The position numbers were made by a program, and so were the translations under genes. The notes under the pieces were generated by a model. It saw only the letters and a list, made by a program, of their open reading frames with translations, was not told where the DNA came from and searched no databases. DNA of 64,000 nucleotides from Gloeothece verrucosa PCC 7822 (GTDB taxonomy: Bacteria; Cyanobacteriota; Cyanobacteriia; Cyanobacteriales; Microcystaceae), in the NCBI RefSeq assembly GCF_000147335.1, contig NC_014501.1, forward strand, positions 1,178,001 through 1,242,000, given 5' to 3'. Positions 53,843 through 62,718 of this stretch are shown piece by piece. Positions within the stretch are counted from its first letter, which is position 1. The number at the start of each line of letters is the position of its first letter.

Positions 53843-56631
53843 TTTACCGTCTCATTGATGGCTCCAGTCATGATGCGAATTTGAGCAATGATTTGGGAGA
53901 TCTCTTGATTGTTGCCCATTGTCGCTGGGAATAAGTCCTCAACAGTCGAGAGGGCCACAATAGCACTGTCGCTCTGTTCGACTGAATCTGAACAATGAGT
54001 TAAAATCGTGCTGGCGATCTCATTAATTTGCTCAGAAGCGCCTCTTAATTGTGCTAAGTCTTGTCGGATAGTTTCTAAGTATTGGCTCCCACTGCCCACT
54101 TGTTCAGTTCCCGTCGCCATCGCCACAGCAACTTCTTTGGTTTCTCGCTGAATACTAGCGACTAAGATTTCAATTTCTGCGGTAGCTTCAGCAGAGGAGG
54201 CGGCTAAAGTTCTGACTTCATCAGCAATGACAGCAAAGCCTCGTCCTTCTTCGCCGGCTCTGGCGGCTTCGATGGAAGCTTTTAGAGCGAGTAGGTGAGT
54301 TTGGGCAGCAAAGCGGCTAATTAACCCCACTACTTTAGAAATGGCTTGTGATGATTCTCCTAAATGTTCAATTTTTTGGGTAGTAACAGCGACAGTTTCC
54401 GCTATATTGTCCATTTGAGCCACAAGAAGCTCGATGGTACTATTGGAGTTATCTATATTTTGCTCGTACAGGGCAAGGGTGGATCGTTCTTTATCGGCGA
54501 CAAGGGCTATTTGTTCTAGTGTGGTTTTGAGTTGTTCCATCTGAGTAGACAAAAAGCGGACGCGCTCATCAATTTGGATACTATTGGTGACTAACAATTG
54601 ATTAAGCTGCTGATGAGAGCCTAAACTAAGATCAAGCTCATCAGATAGGGAATTTAAGCTGTTGAGAGTGCCCTGTAATTTAGAGAAGATCTGGTTGATT
54701 TGATGCGCTAAGTTGCCGATTTCTCCTTCGCTCTTAGTTACCCGGACGCTCAAATTGCCGCGTGTGGCCGGTTCAAGTTGAAACCCAAGGGCCTGAGCAT
54801 CACTTCTGAGGCTATTAATCATTCCTCTGAGTTCGTTTTGTTCTAAAAGGAGATGTTCTCGTTGATGGAGTAGATGGAGGGCAGCACCAAGGTTAATGCC
54901 CATATTTTTGAGAAAGTCGATTTCCGAAAAGTGCCAAGCATGGGGGTTTTGACAGTGGTGAGCGATTAATAAGCCAAAAAGCTCCTCCCCAACGATGATG
55001 GGCACTACTAAATTAGCTTTGACTTGAAAAGGTCTTAATTGTTGTAAATAACATTCGGTTAGTCCTGCGGCTTCAATGTTTTCCAGTGCCCTGACACGCC
55101 CCTGACGGTAAAATGCAACATATTTCTCAGCGAAGCAAGGATCTCCTAGATAAATGCCCAGACTTTGAGAAAAAGTCGAGTTAACTGATTCCGCAATAAT
55201 TTTGCCGTACCATTTCTCATCAAATTGATAGACGATGACCCGATCTACTGATAAAGCTGTTCGACAGTCTGTCACCACTTTTTCTAATAATTGGGGAACG
55301 TCTTGATAATTGGCTAAAGCTTGAGTGATTCGGGCTAGTTCTTCCGATAAATTTTTTTCATTTTTTTGAGAGTTTATCAAGGTTTCTCTTTCTAAGATTA
55401 ATTGAAGAAAATGAGCCGTATTTTTTAAGAAAGAAAGGCGAGAAGTATTGTAAGCAATTCCGGGAATTTGGGTATCAATAATTAAAGCTCCTAGGAAAAT
55501 ATCTTCAGTTTTTAAGGGAAATAAAATTCCGGCATTAATTCCTATTGATGAGAGGAGCGGCGTTAAGGGACAAGGCCGAGTATTGTCGAACTCAATCAAG
55601 TCTTTCTGGGCTAATAAATTTAATTTTTCAGTAGATTGTATCGTTCCTAAATTCGTTTTTTTGCCTTGGTAGGTGATCAGTTCTTGCTGCCGATTGGGGT
55701 TGATTTTATAAATAAAAACTTGTTTACATTTTAATAAAGAAGCCGTTAATTGAAGGATTTTTTCTATTTTTTTAGTTTCTAATTTAATTTCTAATTCTTT
55801 AAATATTTTGAGTATTTCCGTTGAAATATAAGCTTGATTTTCCCTCTCATCAAGCTGCACTTTAATCTTATTAAGATTGCCAAGAGTTTGCCCAATTTCT
55901 TCATCGGTTTCGGGGTTAATCGAGGAATAATAATCTCCTCGTGCTAGGTCTGATGTGACTTGTTGTAATTGTTTTATAGGACGAGTGATAGCTTTTAATA
56001 TCAGGGCAGAAAATCCCAAAGCCACAGTAGCAATAGCCACAGATAAGCCGAGTTGAATTTGCAGACTATTGCTGGCTAATTGACGAGAATTTTGATGTTT
56101 TTCGGCATAAAGAATGACGGCTTCATGACTTTTTTTATCAAAGGGGATAGTCTGAGCTTTAATTAGATAAGTTTGCTCTTTTTCTCCCCAAGTTTTTTGC
56201 ACGGGTTGACCATTATTATTACTGGCTTCTTCTAAGAAATTTTGTACAGAATTTTGATTACCCAAGAGCTTTAATAGAGCCGCCGATGAATGACTAGAAC
56301 TATTTTCTAAAATATTTAAAAAGGAACTTTCTCCGTCAAGCGGTTGAAACTTGCCAGTAGAAGAACGAATATAAACAGAACTTAATTTTATATTTTCAAA
56401 ATTGTTTTTTGATGAAAAAATTCCTTTAAGAGTTAAGGCAGCAATGCCAATCATTCCACTAAATGATAAAAAGAATAACAGCATCAATAGCTGAGTTTTT
56501 TGGGTAATGGGCAACTTATAAAGCTGTTGAAAAATAAAATTAGGAGGAGAATGGGTTTTTCCTTTTTCTGAAGAAAAATTAGGAGTGCCAGAATCATAAG
56601 TTTTAATTGTATATTGAGTTTGTGTATCCAT
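53821..56631 (-). CDS. Methyl-accepting phototaxis receptor with two GAF domains (PixJ2-like)
   Basis: A 936-residue membrane receptor. TM1 is at about 47-70 and TM2 at 190-213 with a periplasmic part between, HAMP at 214-266, a diverged GAF at 280-415, a second GAF at 440-590, and the methyl-accepting signalling domain at about 690-936 with the hairpin tip [18 protein letters not shown]. The second GAF has DPCF at 497-500 and Cys527-Tyr528 in AGLTECYLQQLRPFQVKAN, the two cysteines of DXCF cyanobacteriochromes. It thus may carry a bilin. In Synechocystis the corresponding position is held by PixJ2. It lies between pixJ and pixL. A CGGTTAA heptamer array overlaps its stop codon. Confidence 0.87.
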   Translation of the reverse strand: MDTQTQYTIKTYDSGTPNFSSEKGKTHSPPNFIFQQLYKLPITQKTQLLMLLFFLSFSGMIGIAALTLKGIFSSKNNFENIKLSSVYIRSSTGKFQPLDGESSFLNILENSSSHSSAALLKLLGNQNSVQNFLEEASNNNGQPVQKTWGEKEQTYLIKAQTIPFDKKSHEAVILYAEKHQNSRQLASNSLQIQLGLSVAIATVALGFSALILKAITRPIKQLQQVTSDLARGDYYSSINPETDEEIGQTLGNLNKIKVQLDERENQAYISTEILKIFKELEIKLETKKIEKILQLTASLLKCKQVFIYKINPNRQQELITYQGKKTNLGTIQSTEKLNLLAQKDLIEFDNTRPCPLTPLLSSIGINAGILFPLKTEDIFLGALIIDTQIPGIAYNTSRLSFLKNTAHFLQLILERETLINSQKNEKNLSEELARITQALANYQDVPQLLEKVVTDCRTALSVDRVIVYQFDEKWYGKIIAESVNSTFSQSLGIYLGDPCFAEKYVAFYRQGRVRALENIEAAGLTECYLQQLRPFQVKANLVVPIIVGEELFGLLIAHHCQNPHAWHFSEIDFLKNMGINLGAALHLLHQREHLLLEQNELRGMINSLRSDAQALGFQLEPATRGNLSVRVTKSEGEIGNLAHQINQIFSKLQGTLNSLNSLSDELDLSLGSHQQLNQLLVTNSIQIDERVRFLSTQMEQLKTTLEQIALVADKERSTLALYEQNIDNSNSTIELLVAQMDNIAETVAVTTQKIEHLGESSQAISKVVGLISRFAAQTHLLALKASIEAARAGEEGRGFAVIADEVRTLAASSAEATAEIEILVASIQRETKEVAVAMATGTEQVGSGSQYLETIRQDLAQLRGASEQINEIASTILTHCSDSVEQSDSAIVALSTVEDLFPATMGNNQEISQIIAQIRIMTGAINETVKQLTANR

Positions 56632-56695
56632 TGTTTTCTCAGGAGTCAGTGAACTGAGTAGGAAATCAGGAATCGGGAGTTAGTTGCTAAAACTG

Positions 56696-56730
56696 AAAAC
56701 GGTTGACGGTTAACTGGTAACTTTTAACAG
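56696..56730. repeat. CGGTTGA-type heptamers between the two receptor genes
   Basis: CGGTTGA, CGGTTAA, CTGGTAA with 7-base period in the 106-base gap downstream of pixJ. Similar units occur at the far end of the next gene (53815). Confidence 0.7.
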
Positions 56731-56737
56731 GCAAGGT

Positions 56738-59482
56738 TCATTCAACTTTAAAAGCTTGAACACTTTCTTGTAAAGCTTGAGCCACTTCAAGAAGCTGTTT
56801 AAAAGAATCAGAAACTTGAGTCGCTTCTAAAGAGGTTTTATCAGACAGGACAGCTACTTGAGCCATCATTTGGGTTACCGAGTCAGAAGTCGCTGATTGC
56901 TCCAAAGCTGATTGAGTAATGGCTTCAACTAACTCATTAATTTGAATACTAACAGCCGTAATTTGGTTAAGACTCTTACGAGTTTCATCTACTAACTTTG
57001 TCCCCATGACTACTTGCTCTGTCCCTGCTTCCATCGCCGCCACTACTTCATTGGTTTCTGCTTGAATACTGGCAACTAAAGACTCAATTTCGGCTGTAGC
57101 TTCCGCAGATTGGCGAGCTAGAGAACGGACTTCATCAGCAACCACCGCAAAACCTCGTCCTTCTTCTCCTGCGTGAGCCGCTTCAATAGAAGCATTGAGT
57201 GCGAGTAGGTTCGTTTGGTCAGCAAAACTACTAATCAGGTTAACGACTTTAGAAATCTTTTGCGATGACTCCCCAAGTCTTTTAACCTTTTTAGCGGTTT
57301 CAGCTACGGTTTCTCGAATAGCCATAATCCCGTCAACTGTGCGGTTCATGGCATCTTCTCCCGCTTCTACCGTCAGTGCCGCTTGAGCAACCGCCGATTC
57401 AGCTTGTTCAGCGTTGGCGGCTACCGCTCGAATTGAGCCGCTCATCAATTGCAATTGTTCGAGAGCTACAGAGACATTTTCGGCGCTGAGGATAGCATCT
57501 CCCGAGAGAGCATGAATGGCTTCTTCATTGTAGGTGGTGGTGGTGGCTAGAGCGATGGCTGCATTTTTAACCTGAGTTACAATGCGGCGCAAATTTTCGA
57601 TAGTGGCGTTATAGGAGTCAGCAATGGTGCCAATTTCATCTTCGGTAACCGAGGCGCGAATCGTTAAATCTCCTCTGGATACGGGGTCAACTTCCATCAG
57701 CAACTCTAGAGCGCGTCTTTGGATTTGTTCTCTAGCCCAACGTTGTTCTTCTTCTGCTTTGCGCTGTTGTTCGAGTAGGTCGGTCCGGTCGAGAGCGAGT
57801 CCTACTTGAGTAGCAATTTGGGAGAAAAAGTCGATTTCTGCTTGTTCCCAATAGCGCGGCTGATCGCATTGATGGGCAATCAGTAATCCTAACAGTTCAC
57901 CTTTATTGAGAATAGGGGCCACCAGATTCGCTTTTACCTTAAACGGTTCAAGTTGTTTGAGATGACAATCTGTTAAGCCGGCTTCGTAAATATTAGAAGT
58001 GGCTTTAACGCGGCCTTGACGGTATTTATCGACATATCGGTCAGCAAAACAGGGGTCAGCAATTTCTGCTTTTAAAGCTTTGGGCAAACCCTCGCCTACT
58101 GATTCAGCGATAATGGTTCCTTTCCAGTTAGCATCAAAGCGATAGACGATCACGCGATCGGTATTGAGCGCTAGACGCATTTCCCGACAAACCAGTTCAA
58201 ACACATCTCGATTGCTCAAAGCGGAAGCAATTTTAAGGGTGATATCCCGTAAATTTTGGGCACGCATCGCTTCTTCTTTACGCTGGAGTTGGTTGTTAAG
58301 GCGATCTAGAACTGTGTTGAGTTTTTCAGCCACAGAGAGAGTAAAACTCACCTCTCCTTGAGTCCAAGCATGAGGATTGGTGCAATGATGAATGATTAAT
58401 AGCCCGTAGAGTTTGCGCTCTTTGAGCAGAGGGACAATTAAACTGGCTCGAATTTGCAGGCGAACTAATAATTCTAAATGTTCTGGATGTAAAGATTCAT
58501 TAAAAACATCTTCTATAGCAGTAATTTGACCATTGACGTAGGATTCTAAAACCTCAATGGGGATACAGGGGTCAGTGATATGTTGATAGAGGGCACTCGA
58601 CCAACCCTCAGCAAGAGATTCATGGGAAATATAGCCGCTCCCATCGCTTTTGAAGCGATAAATCACTGTCCGGTCAGCGTAGAGAATGTTTCTCAGTCCT
58701 TCGAGAGTGGTGTTAAAGATGGGAGTTAGCTGTTGTTCATCGGTTACCAGGGTGCCTCCGATTTCAGCCAAGAGGTTAGCTTGTTGAATAGATAGGGTTT
58801 GTTGCTTGACTAGGGTTTTGAGTTGCACGGTCATGGCGTTAATATTTTCCCCGAGAATGGCCAATTCATCTTGTCCGGCTAATTCAACGCGAGTATCGAG
58901 TTCTCCGCGACCAATTTGGCGGACAGCTTTGGCCACCGAACGAATCGGACTGGTAGCCCGGTCAGCTAACCACCAAGCAGTAATTCCCACTAAAAGGCCG
59001 CTGACTCCTATGCTTAAGAGGAGGGTTAAACGAGTTTGAGCATAAATATGGGCCAAATCTTGCTTAAATTGTTGATCTTGGCCATATTTTTGTGCCTGTT
59101 GGTTCAGACTTCCGTGCAACTCAGAGTAAGTCGCTAATCCCACAAAGGTAGCTGGCAAGATGCCAAGCAAACAAGCGATCACGGCGGCTTTATAGCGTAG
59201 TCCTTGTTTGTCCCAGAACCGTAAGCGCAGGTTTTTCAGAGACAATGGCGGCACTGAAAGGGAAGACTTTTGAGAGGGATAATTGCCTGGGGAAAAGATT
59301 GTACTAGGATTATCTTCTGAGTCGCTTTGCTGCCGATAAGATGTTGGTAGAGGTAAAGGAGGTAAAGGAGGAAGAGGGTCTTGTGATGAGTTGAGTTCCA
59401 GACCAGGTTCTTTTAGGTTAGGCGAGGAAGGATTTACGGGTTTAGAGTGGTCAGGATTGGGCGATGAAGAAGTCTGAGTCAT
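56738..59482 (-). CDS. pixJ: Phototaxis photoreceptor, methyl-accepting protein with two GAF domains (PixJ)
   Basis: A 914-residue membrane receptor. A Pro-rich N-terminal tail (1-95) is followed by TM1 (about 98-119), TM2 (152-173), HAMP (174-227), GAF1 (250-395), GAF2 (425-565), a second HAMP-like linker and the signalling domain (about 640-914; [18 protein letters not shown]). GAF2 has DPCF at 476-479 and Cys506-His507 in [14 protein letters not shown], as in Synechocystis PixJ1, whose GAF2 binds phycoviolobilin/phycocyanobilin and senses blue and green light. GAF1 has DPCI and Glu in place of the bilin Cys (HPEHLELL), so it should be colourless. It controls pili-driven movement through PixL in the model organism. 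GAGG precedes the ATG. Confidence 0.9.
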   Translation of the reverse strand: MTQTSSSPNPDHSKPVNPSSPNLKEPGLELNSSQDPLPPLPPLPLPTSYRQQSDSEDNPSTIFSPGNYPSQKSSLSVPPLSLKNLRLRFWDKQGLRYKAAVIACLLGILPATFVGLATYSELHGSLNQQAQKYGQDQQFKQDLAHIYAQTRLTLLLSIGVSGLLVGITAWWLADRATSPIRSVAKAVRQIGRGELDTRVELAGQDELAILGENINAMTVQLKTLVKQQTLSIQQANLLAEIGGTLVTDEQQLTPIFNTTLEGLRNILYADRTVIYRFKSDGSGYISHESLAEGWSSALYQHITDPCIPIEVLESYVNGQITAIEDVFNESLHPEHLELLVRLQIRASLIVPLLKERKLYGLLIIHHCTNPHAWTQGEVSFTLSVAEKLNTVLDRLNNQLQRKEEAMRAQNLRDITLKIASALSNRDVFELVCREMRLALNTDRVIVYRFDANWKGTIIAESVGEGLPKALKAEIADPCFADRYVDKYRQGRVKATSNIYEAGLTDCHLKQLEPFKVKANLVAPILNKGELLGLLIAHQCDQPRYWEQAEIDFFSQIATQVGLALDRTDLLEQQRKAEEEQRWAREQIQRRALELLMEVDPVSRGDLTIRASVTEDEIGTIADSYNATIENLRRIVTQVKNAAIALATTTTYNEEAIHALSGDAILSAENVSVALEQLQLMSGSIRAVAANAEQAESAVAQAALTVEAGEDAMNRTVDGIMAIRETVAETAKKVKRLGESSQKISKVVNLISSFADQTNLLALNASIEAAHAGEEGRGFAVVADEVRSLARQSAEATAEIESLVASIQAETNEVVAAMEAGTEQVVMGTKLVDETRKSLNQITAVSIQINELVEAITQSALEQSATSDSVTQMMAQVAVLSDKTSLEATQVSDSFKQLLEVAQALQESVQAFKVE

Positions 59483-59902
59483 GAAATTAACCTCTTGAAA
59501 TAGTGGGTTAGTTTAACTAACTGCACCCGAACATCACTGAGGACAGTGATGAGTTAAACTCTAGTCAAATAAAGGATATGAATAATGGCAAACCCTATGA
59601 GGGGCTACAGTTATAATGTTCCCTAAACCCAAGTGGAATTAACACTCCTGCCTAAAAATTTTCTGAGTCTGTCAACAACAGGGTGTCGGGTGTCGGGTGT
59701 CGGGTGTAGGGGGAAGGCATCATCTCTGGGCTTGTACCCCGAGATGATGCAATCGTCTTAAAAAACGGGGCTTGTACCCCACTGGCTGTTGGGGCGGCTT
59801 TTTTTCCCCACACCCATTCCCCTACAACGGCACTCAACATGGCGAGGAAACCTCGCCATCCGTGCCTCCCCTACACCCGCCCCAACGGGGCTTGGTCACT
59901 CA
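59483..59902. other. Region between pixJ and the IS, rich in hairpins and repeats
   Basis: About 420 bases with no gene. It contains three perfect hairpins: CATCACTG-AGGA-CAGTGATG (59532-59551), a 34-base one from GCATCATCTC (59717) to GAGATGATGC (59750), and ATGGCGAGG-AAA-CCTCGCCAT (59839-59859). A GGGTGTC heptamer array lies at 59681-59708. GGGGCTTGTACCCC occurs in the second hairpin and again nearby. If the IS blocks read-through, a promoter for pixJ would have to be here or at the IS end; none is clear. Confidence 0.55.
59681..59708. repeat. GGGTGTC heptamer array
   Basis: Three perfect GGGTGTC units and a fourth GGGTGTA, head to tail. Confidence 0.9.
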
Positions 59903-61393
59903 TAGGAGCAGCCCTTTCAAGGTGTTCGTTTTTTGGGCTGAATTTTGGCTAAAATTTTAGCAGTGGAAACATGAGGGCGTTTGGTAGGAGGAGTACGTTT
60001 AAATCGCCTTCTCGTCTTTTTAGGAGAGCGGGGATGACATACAAAAACTGTTAGATTAACAAGAGAAGCTAATCTTTTAAGCTCTGCCGTTAGCTCAATC
60101 AAACTCATTTTGGCAAAAATTGTCCACTCTTGAGCCGGAATGGCAATCATCATACCTCGATAAATTCCACGAATTTCATCGGCTAAATAATAGCTCGAAA
60201 TTTCTTTTTCAACTTTTTGAGTTCCATGAACACTTTTAAGAGCAGCTAATACCACAGCAAGAATATTGTAAGAAACTAAGGCAACACAAAAAGCAAATAG
60301 GGCAGCTTTGGGATAGCCAAGTGTTTTAATTTCACAGTTAAAAATAACCGTTAAGATTTGAAATAATGTTTCAAGAGTCCAGCGTTTGCGGTAGAGTTGA
60401 GCAACCACAATGGCACTTGCCTCAGTAACAGGAAGATTTGTAACAATAAAAATTTCTTTATCTCCGTCTCGTGTTGCTTGTTCTAAAACAATTTTAACTT
60501 GCCGAATTTTTGATAAATATCCATCATCATCACTAACTGTAATAGTTTGTTCAAAAACTTTTCCCCCTTCTATTAAACCAACCTCATGAAACTTTTCTCC
60601 ATTATGCCAAGGAAGACATTGATGTTGGCGGATCAGAAAAAAACCTTTTTGGGCTGCAATACCACTTAAAAAGCTTAACGTACAAAAATTTCGGTCAGCT
60701 ATCCATACATCATCTTCTTCTACTGTTTTTAAAACTTCTTTTAGAAGAGAGCGTTCTTGGGCATGACCATCCTCAATCGGGAAAACATCGATCGCTAACA
60801 TTAAAACTGGATCAAGTACCACTAACGATTGCCCCGATAATGGAATGCTATTACATGAACTTAGTGGCTTTAAACGATGTTCACTGCCAGATAAAACATT
60901 ACCGTCTAAAATCTTAACCCGATAACCTGCTAACCAATCTGGCAAATTTGGGTTTAAATGCCGAATAATCGCTTCCATTTCACTAGCTGTTTCTCTAACG
61001 AGTTCGGCACTTATATTAGGCTCCATTGCATTTAACTTGTTATAGACTGAAGTGACGGAAACATTTATATTCGATGCTTTTGCCTGATAAGCCGCATGAA
61101 TTGAGGGCCGAATTCCGCAAGATACTGCATTCATCATCTCCACGACTGTCGAAAACAGTAGTTCTCTTGTGTACTGAGTTGTCGTGCTTCTTTCAAATAA
61201 ATCGTCAAGTTTTTGAGGAGATAAAACTTTTTCTAGAAGCCCCCGCACCATAACTGAAACTGGGCTGGCTTCCACAAAACGCTCAAACACTTGACTAAGA
61301 ACCATTCTAGCTATTCCCCTAATGCAAAAATTGGATTTCTTTACCTAACTATAAATCGGGGAAAATGACAAGACCTTGAAAGGGCTGCTCCTA
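59903..61393 (-). mobile_element. IS4-type insertion sequence, 1491 bp
   Basis: Perfect 21-bp terminal inverted repeats: TAGGAGCAGCCCTTTCAAGG plus T at 59903-59923 and its reverse complement at 61373-61393. The 5-bp sequence ACTCA lies directly outside both ends (59898-59902 and 61394-61398) and is the likely target duplication. One transposase gene fills the element, intact, so the element may be active. It separates pixI from pixJ. Confidence 0.9.
59917..61305 (-). CDS. IS4 family DDE transposase
   Basis: A 462-residue transposase. The DDE residues are in VKILDGNVLSG (first Asp, about residue 132), WIADRNFCTL (second Asp, about 201) and the Y-R-E signature LYRKRWTLETLFQILT (Glu, about 311), which defines the IS4 family. 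The end is strongly basic (KKTRRRFKRTPPTKR). The frame is intact and its stop codon lies inside the left inverted repeat. Subgroup within IS4 is not determined. Confidence 0.92.
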   Translation of the reverse strand: MVLSQVFERFVEASPVSVMVRGLLEKVLSPQKLDDLFERSTTTQYTRELLFSTVVEMMNAVSCGIRPSIHAAYQAKASNINVSVTSVYNKLNAMEPNISAELVRETASEMEAIIRHLNPNLPDWLAGYRVKILDGNVLSGSEHRLKPLSSCNSIPLSGQSLVVLDPVLMLAIDVFPIEDGHAQERSLLKEVLKTVEEDDVWIADRNFCTLSFLSGIAAQKGFFLIRQHQCLPWHNGEKFHEVGLIEGGKVFEQTITVSDDDGYLSKIRQVKIVLEQATRDGDKEIFIVTNLPVTEASAIVVAQLYRKRWTLETLFQILTVIFNCEIKTLGYPKAALFAFCVALVSYNILAVVLAALKSVHGTQKVEKEISSYYLADEIRGIYRGMMIAIPAQEWTIFAKMSLIELTAELKRLASLVNLTVFVCHPRSPKKTRRRFKRTPPTKRPHVSTAKILAKIQPKKRTP

Positions 61394-61680
61394 ACTCAGT
61401 ACGTACCTGGACATAAATAAAGCACTCTGTACCCGTGAAATGTAAAACTATCCGAACTCTTACCCATTGTCCTTTCCCCCTTCCCCATTCCCCAATCTCA
61501 CAGTTAACTTTATTTATGTCCGACTACTTACCCGCACTTACCTGAGTTCGATAGGTTTTTAACCCTAAAAATGAAGCATTTCCTCTGACCTTTTTGGCCA
61601 CAGGAAAATGAGAGCTAATACTCAACTCAAAAAATTCGCTTTTTAGAAAAAATTGCTAAATATATTTATAAATTTGAGGA
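61394..61680. repeat. Region between IS and pixI with a 14-bp inverted repeat
   Basis: GGACATAAATAAAG (61409-61422) and its exact reverse complement CTTTATTTATGTCC (61508-61521) face each other across 85 bases. The similarity continues outward (GTACGTA-CT and GTAAGTAGTC). Between them lies CCCCCTT-CCCCATT-CCCCAAT, a heptamer array (61476-61496). This looks like a small repeat element that was already present when the IS inserted next to it. No gene. Confidence 0.65.
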
Positions 61681-62235
61681 TTAAGGTTTTGGGAGGGCAG
61701 CCATAATGGCCTCACCATCAAGAGTTACCATCATCTTACCGCCAGGTTTTAACCAATAGCCGCGTAAAAAGGGAGCTAAACAGGGAGTAATCGCAGAAGC
61801 CGGCGGAGATTGAATCTCTTGAGGATTACACCATTCAATATCCTCCACCTGACTAACCACTAAACCTAGCACTTGACCTTTGACTCTAGTGGGTGCTTGC
61901 TCACTACTCATGGAGTGAAGGACGATCGCTCGATAAAACGATGATGTGATAGATTGTTGATGCCAGGGAGTCAGTCCTAACAATTGTCCGAGATCAACCA
62001 TCCAGAGAATTTCACCCCGCCAATTGTACACTCCCATGATCCAACTCGGCATTTGGGGAATCGGAATAATTTGTCCTAAAGGGATACTTAACACCTCTGT
62101 CAGTTGTGTCAGGGGTAGGATAACAGTGGTGTCAGGAACCAGATAAAACCTTAAAAACTGTTCTAAGGAACCTTTTTCTTGCACGTTGGTGGATGAAAAC
62201 AAGGGAACTTTAGCAGGAATTTTAGGGGATGTCAT
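61681..62235 (-). CDS. pixI: CheW-type adaptor (PixI)
   Basis: A 184-residue CheW domain protein (about residues 25-180): EQFLRFYLVPDTTVILPLTQ, IIPIPQMPSWIMGVYNWRGE and DLGQLLGLTPW. It should bridge the Pix receptors and PixL. It starts 26 bases behind pixH. The next operon gene (pixJ) is now 2.2 kb away because of the IS. Confidence 0.88.
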   Translation of the reverse strand: MTSPKIPAKVPLFSSTNVQEKGSLEQFLRFYLVPDTTVILPLTQLTEVLSIPLGQIIPIPQMPSWIMGVYNWRGEILWMVDLGQLLGLTPWHQQSITSSFYRAIVLHSMSSEQAPTRVKGQVLGLVVSQVEDIEWCNPQEIQSPPASAITPCLAPFLRGYWLKPGGKMMVTLDGEAIMAALPKP

Positions 62236-62261
62236 CAGTGTTATTCCTTTGCGGCTTTAAT

Positions 62262-62627
62262 CTAAAATTCAAGAAGCTGCTTGACGGTACGAAGCAACAA
62301 TTGCTGATCCACTGGTTTAGGGATGTAGGCATCTGCACCCTGTTTCAGCCCCCAAAATTTATCCATTTCACTCCCTTTTGTAGAACAGAGAATGACGGGA
62401 ATTTTTTGGGTTTTTGCTTCGGCTTTGAGGACCCGACAAATTTCAAAACCACTCCGACCCGGCAAAACCACATCCAAGACAATTAAGTCTGGCAGTTGAC
62501 TATTAAGTTTTTCTAAGGCTTCCTCTCCACTATTGGCTGTGGACACAGTAATACCTGCTTGTTTCAGGTAATGGGTGATAATTTCGCGTTCTGTTAAAGA
62601 ATCATCAATGACTAAGGCAGTACCCAT
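62262..62627 (-). CDS. pixH: CheY-type response regulator (PixH)
   Basis: A 121-residue single receiver domain: LVIDDSLTEREI (acidic pair 7-8 approximately), PDLIVLDVVLPGRSG with the phospho-Asp (about 51), VILCSTKG and AYIPKPVD with the conserved Lys. In Synechocystis PixH acts with PixG downstream of PixL. AGAGGT precedes the ATG. It lies 91 bases behind pixG. Confidence 0.9.
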   Translation of the reverse strand: MGTALVIDDSLTEREIITHYLKQAGITVSTANSGEEALEKLNSQLPDLIVLDVVLPGRSGFEICRVLKAEAKTQKIPVILCSTKGSEMDKFWGLKQGADAYIPKPVDQQLLLRTVKQLLEF

Positions 62628-62718
62628 AACATTTACCTCTTGATTACGTAACTAAAGCTTGGTGCAATGATTCAACTATTTTTAAAATGCCCCAAAAAGA
62701 AGAATAAATGATCAACCT

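Noticed and set aside
59772..59960. Plus-strand 62-codon ORF at the left IS end
   Set aside because: It crosses the IS boundary and reads through hairpin repeats; not a gene.
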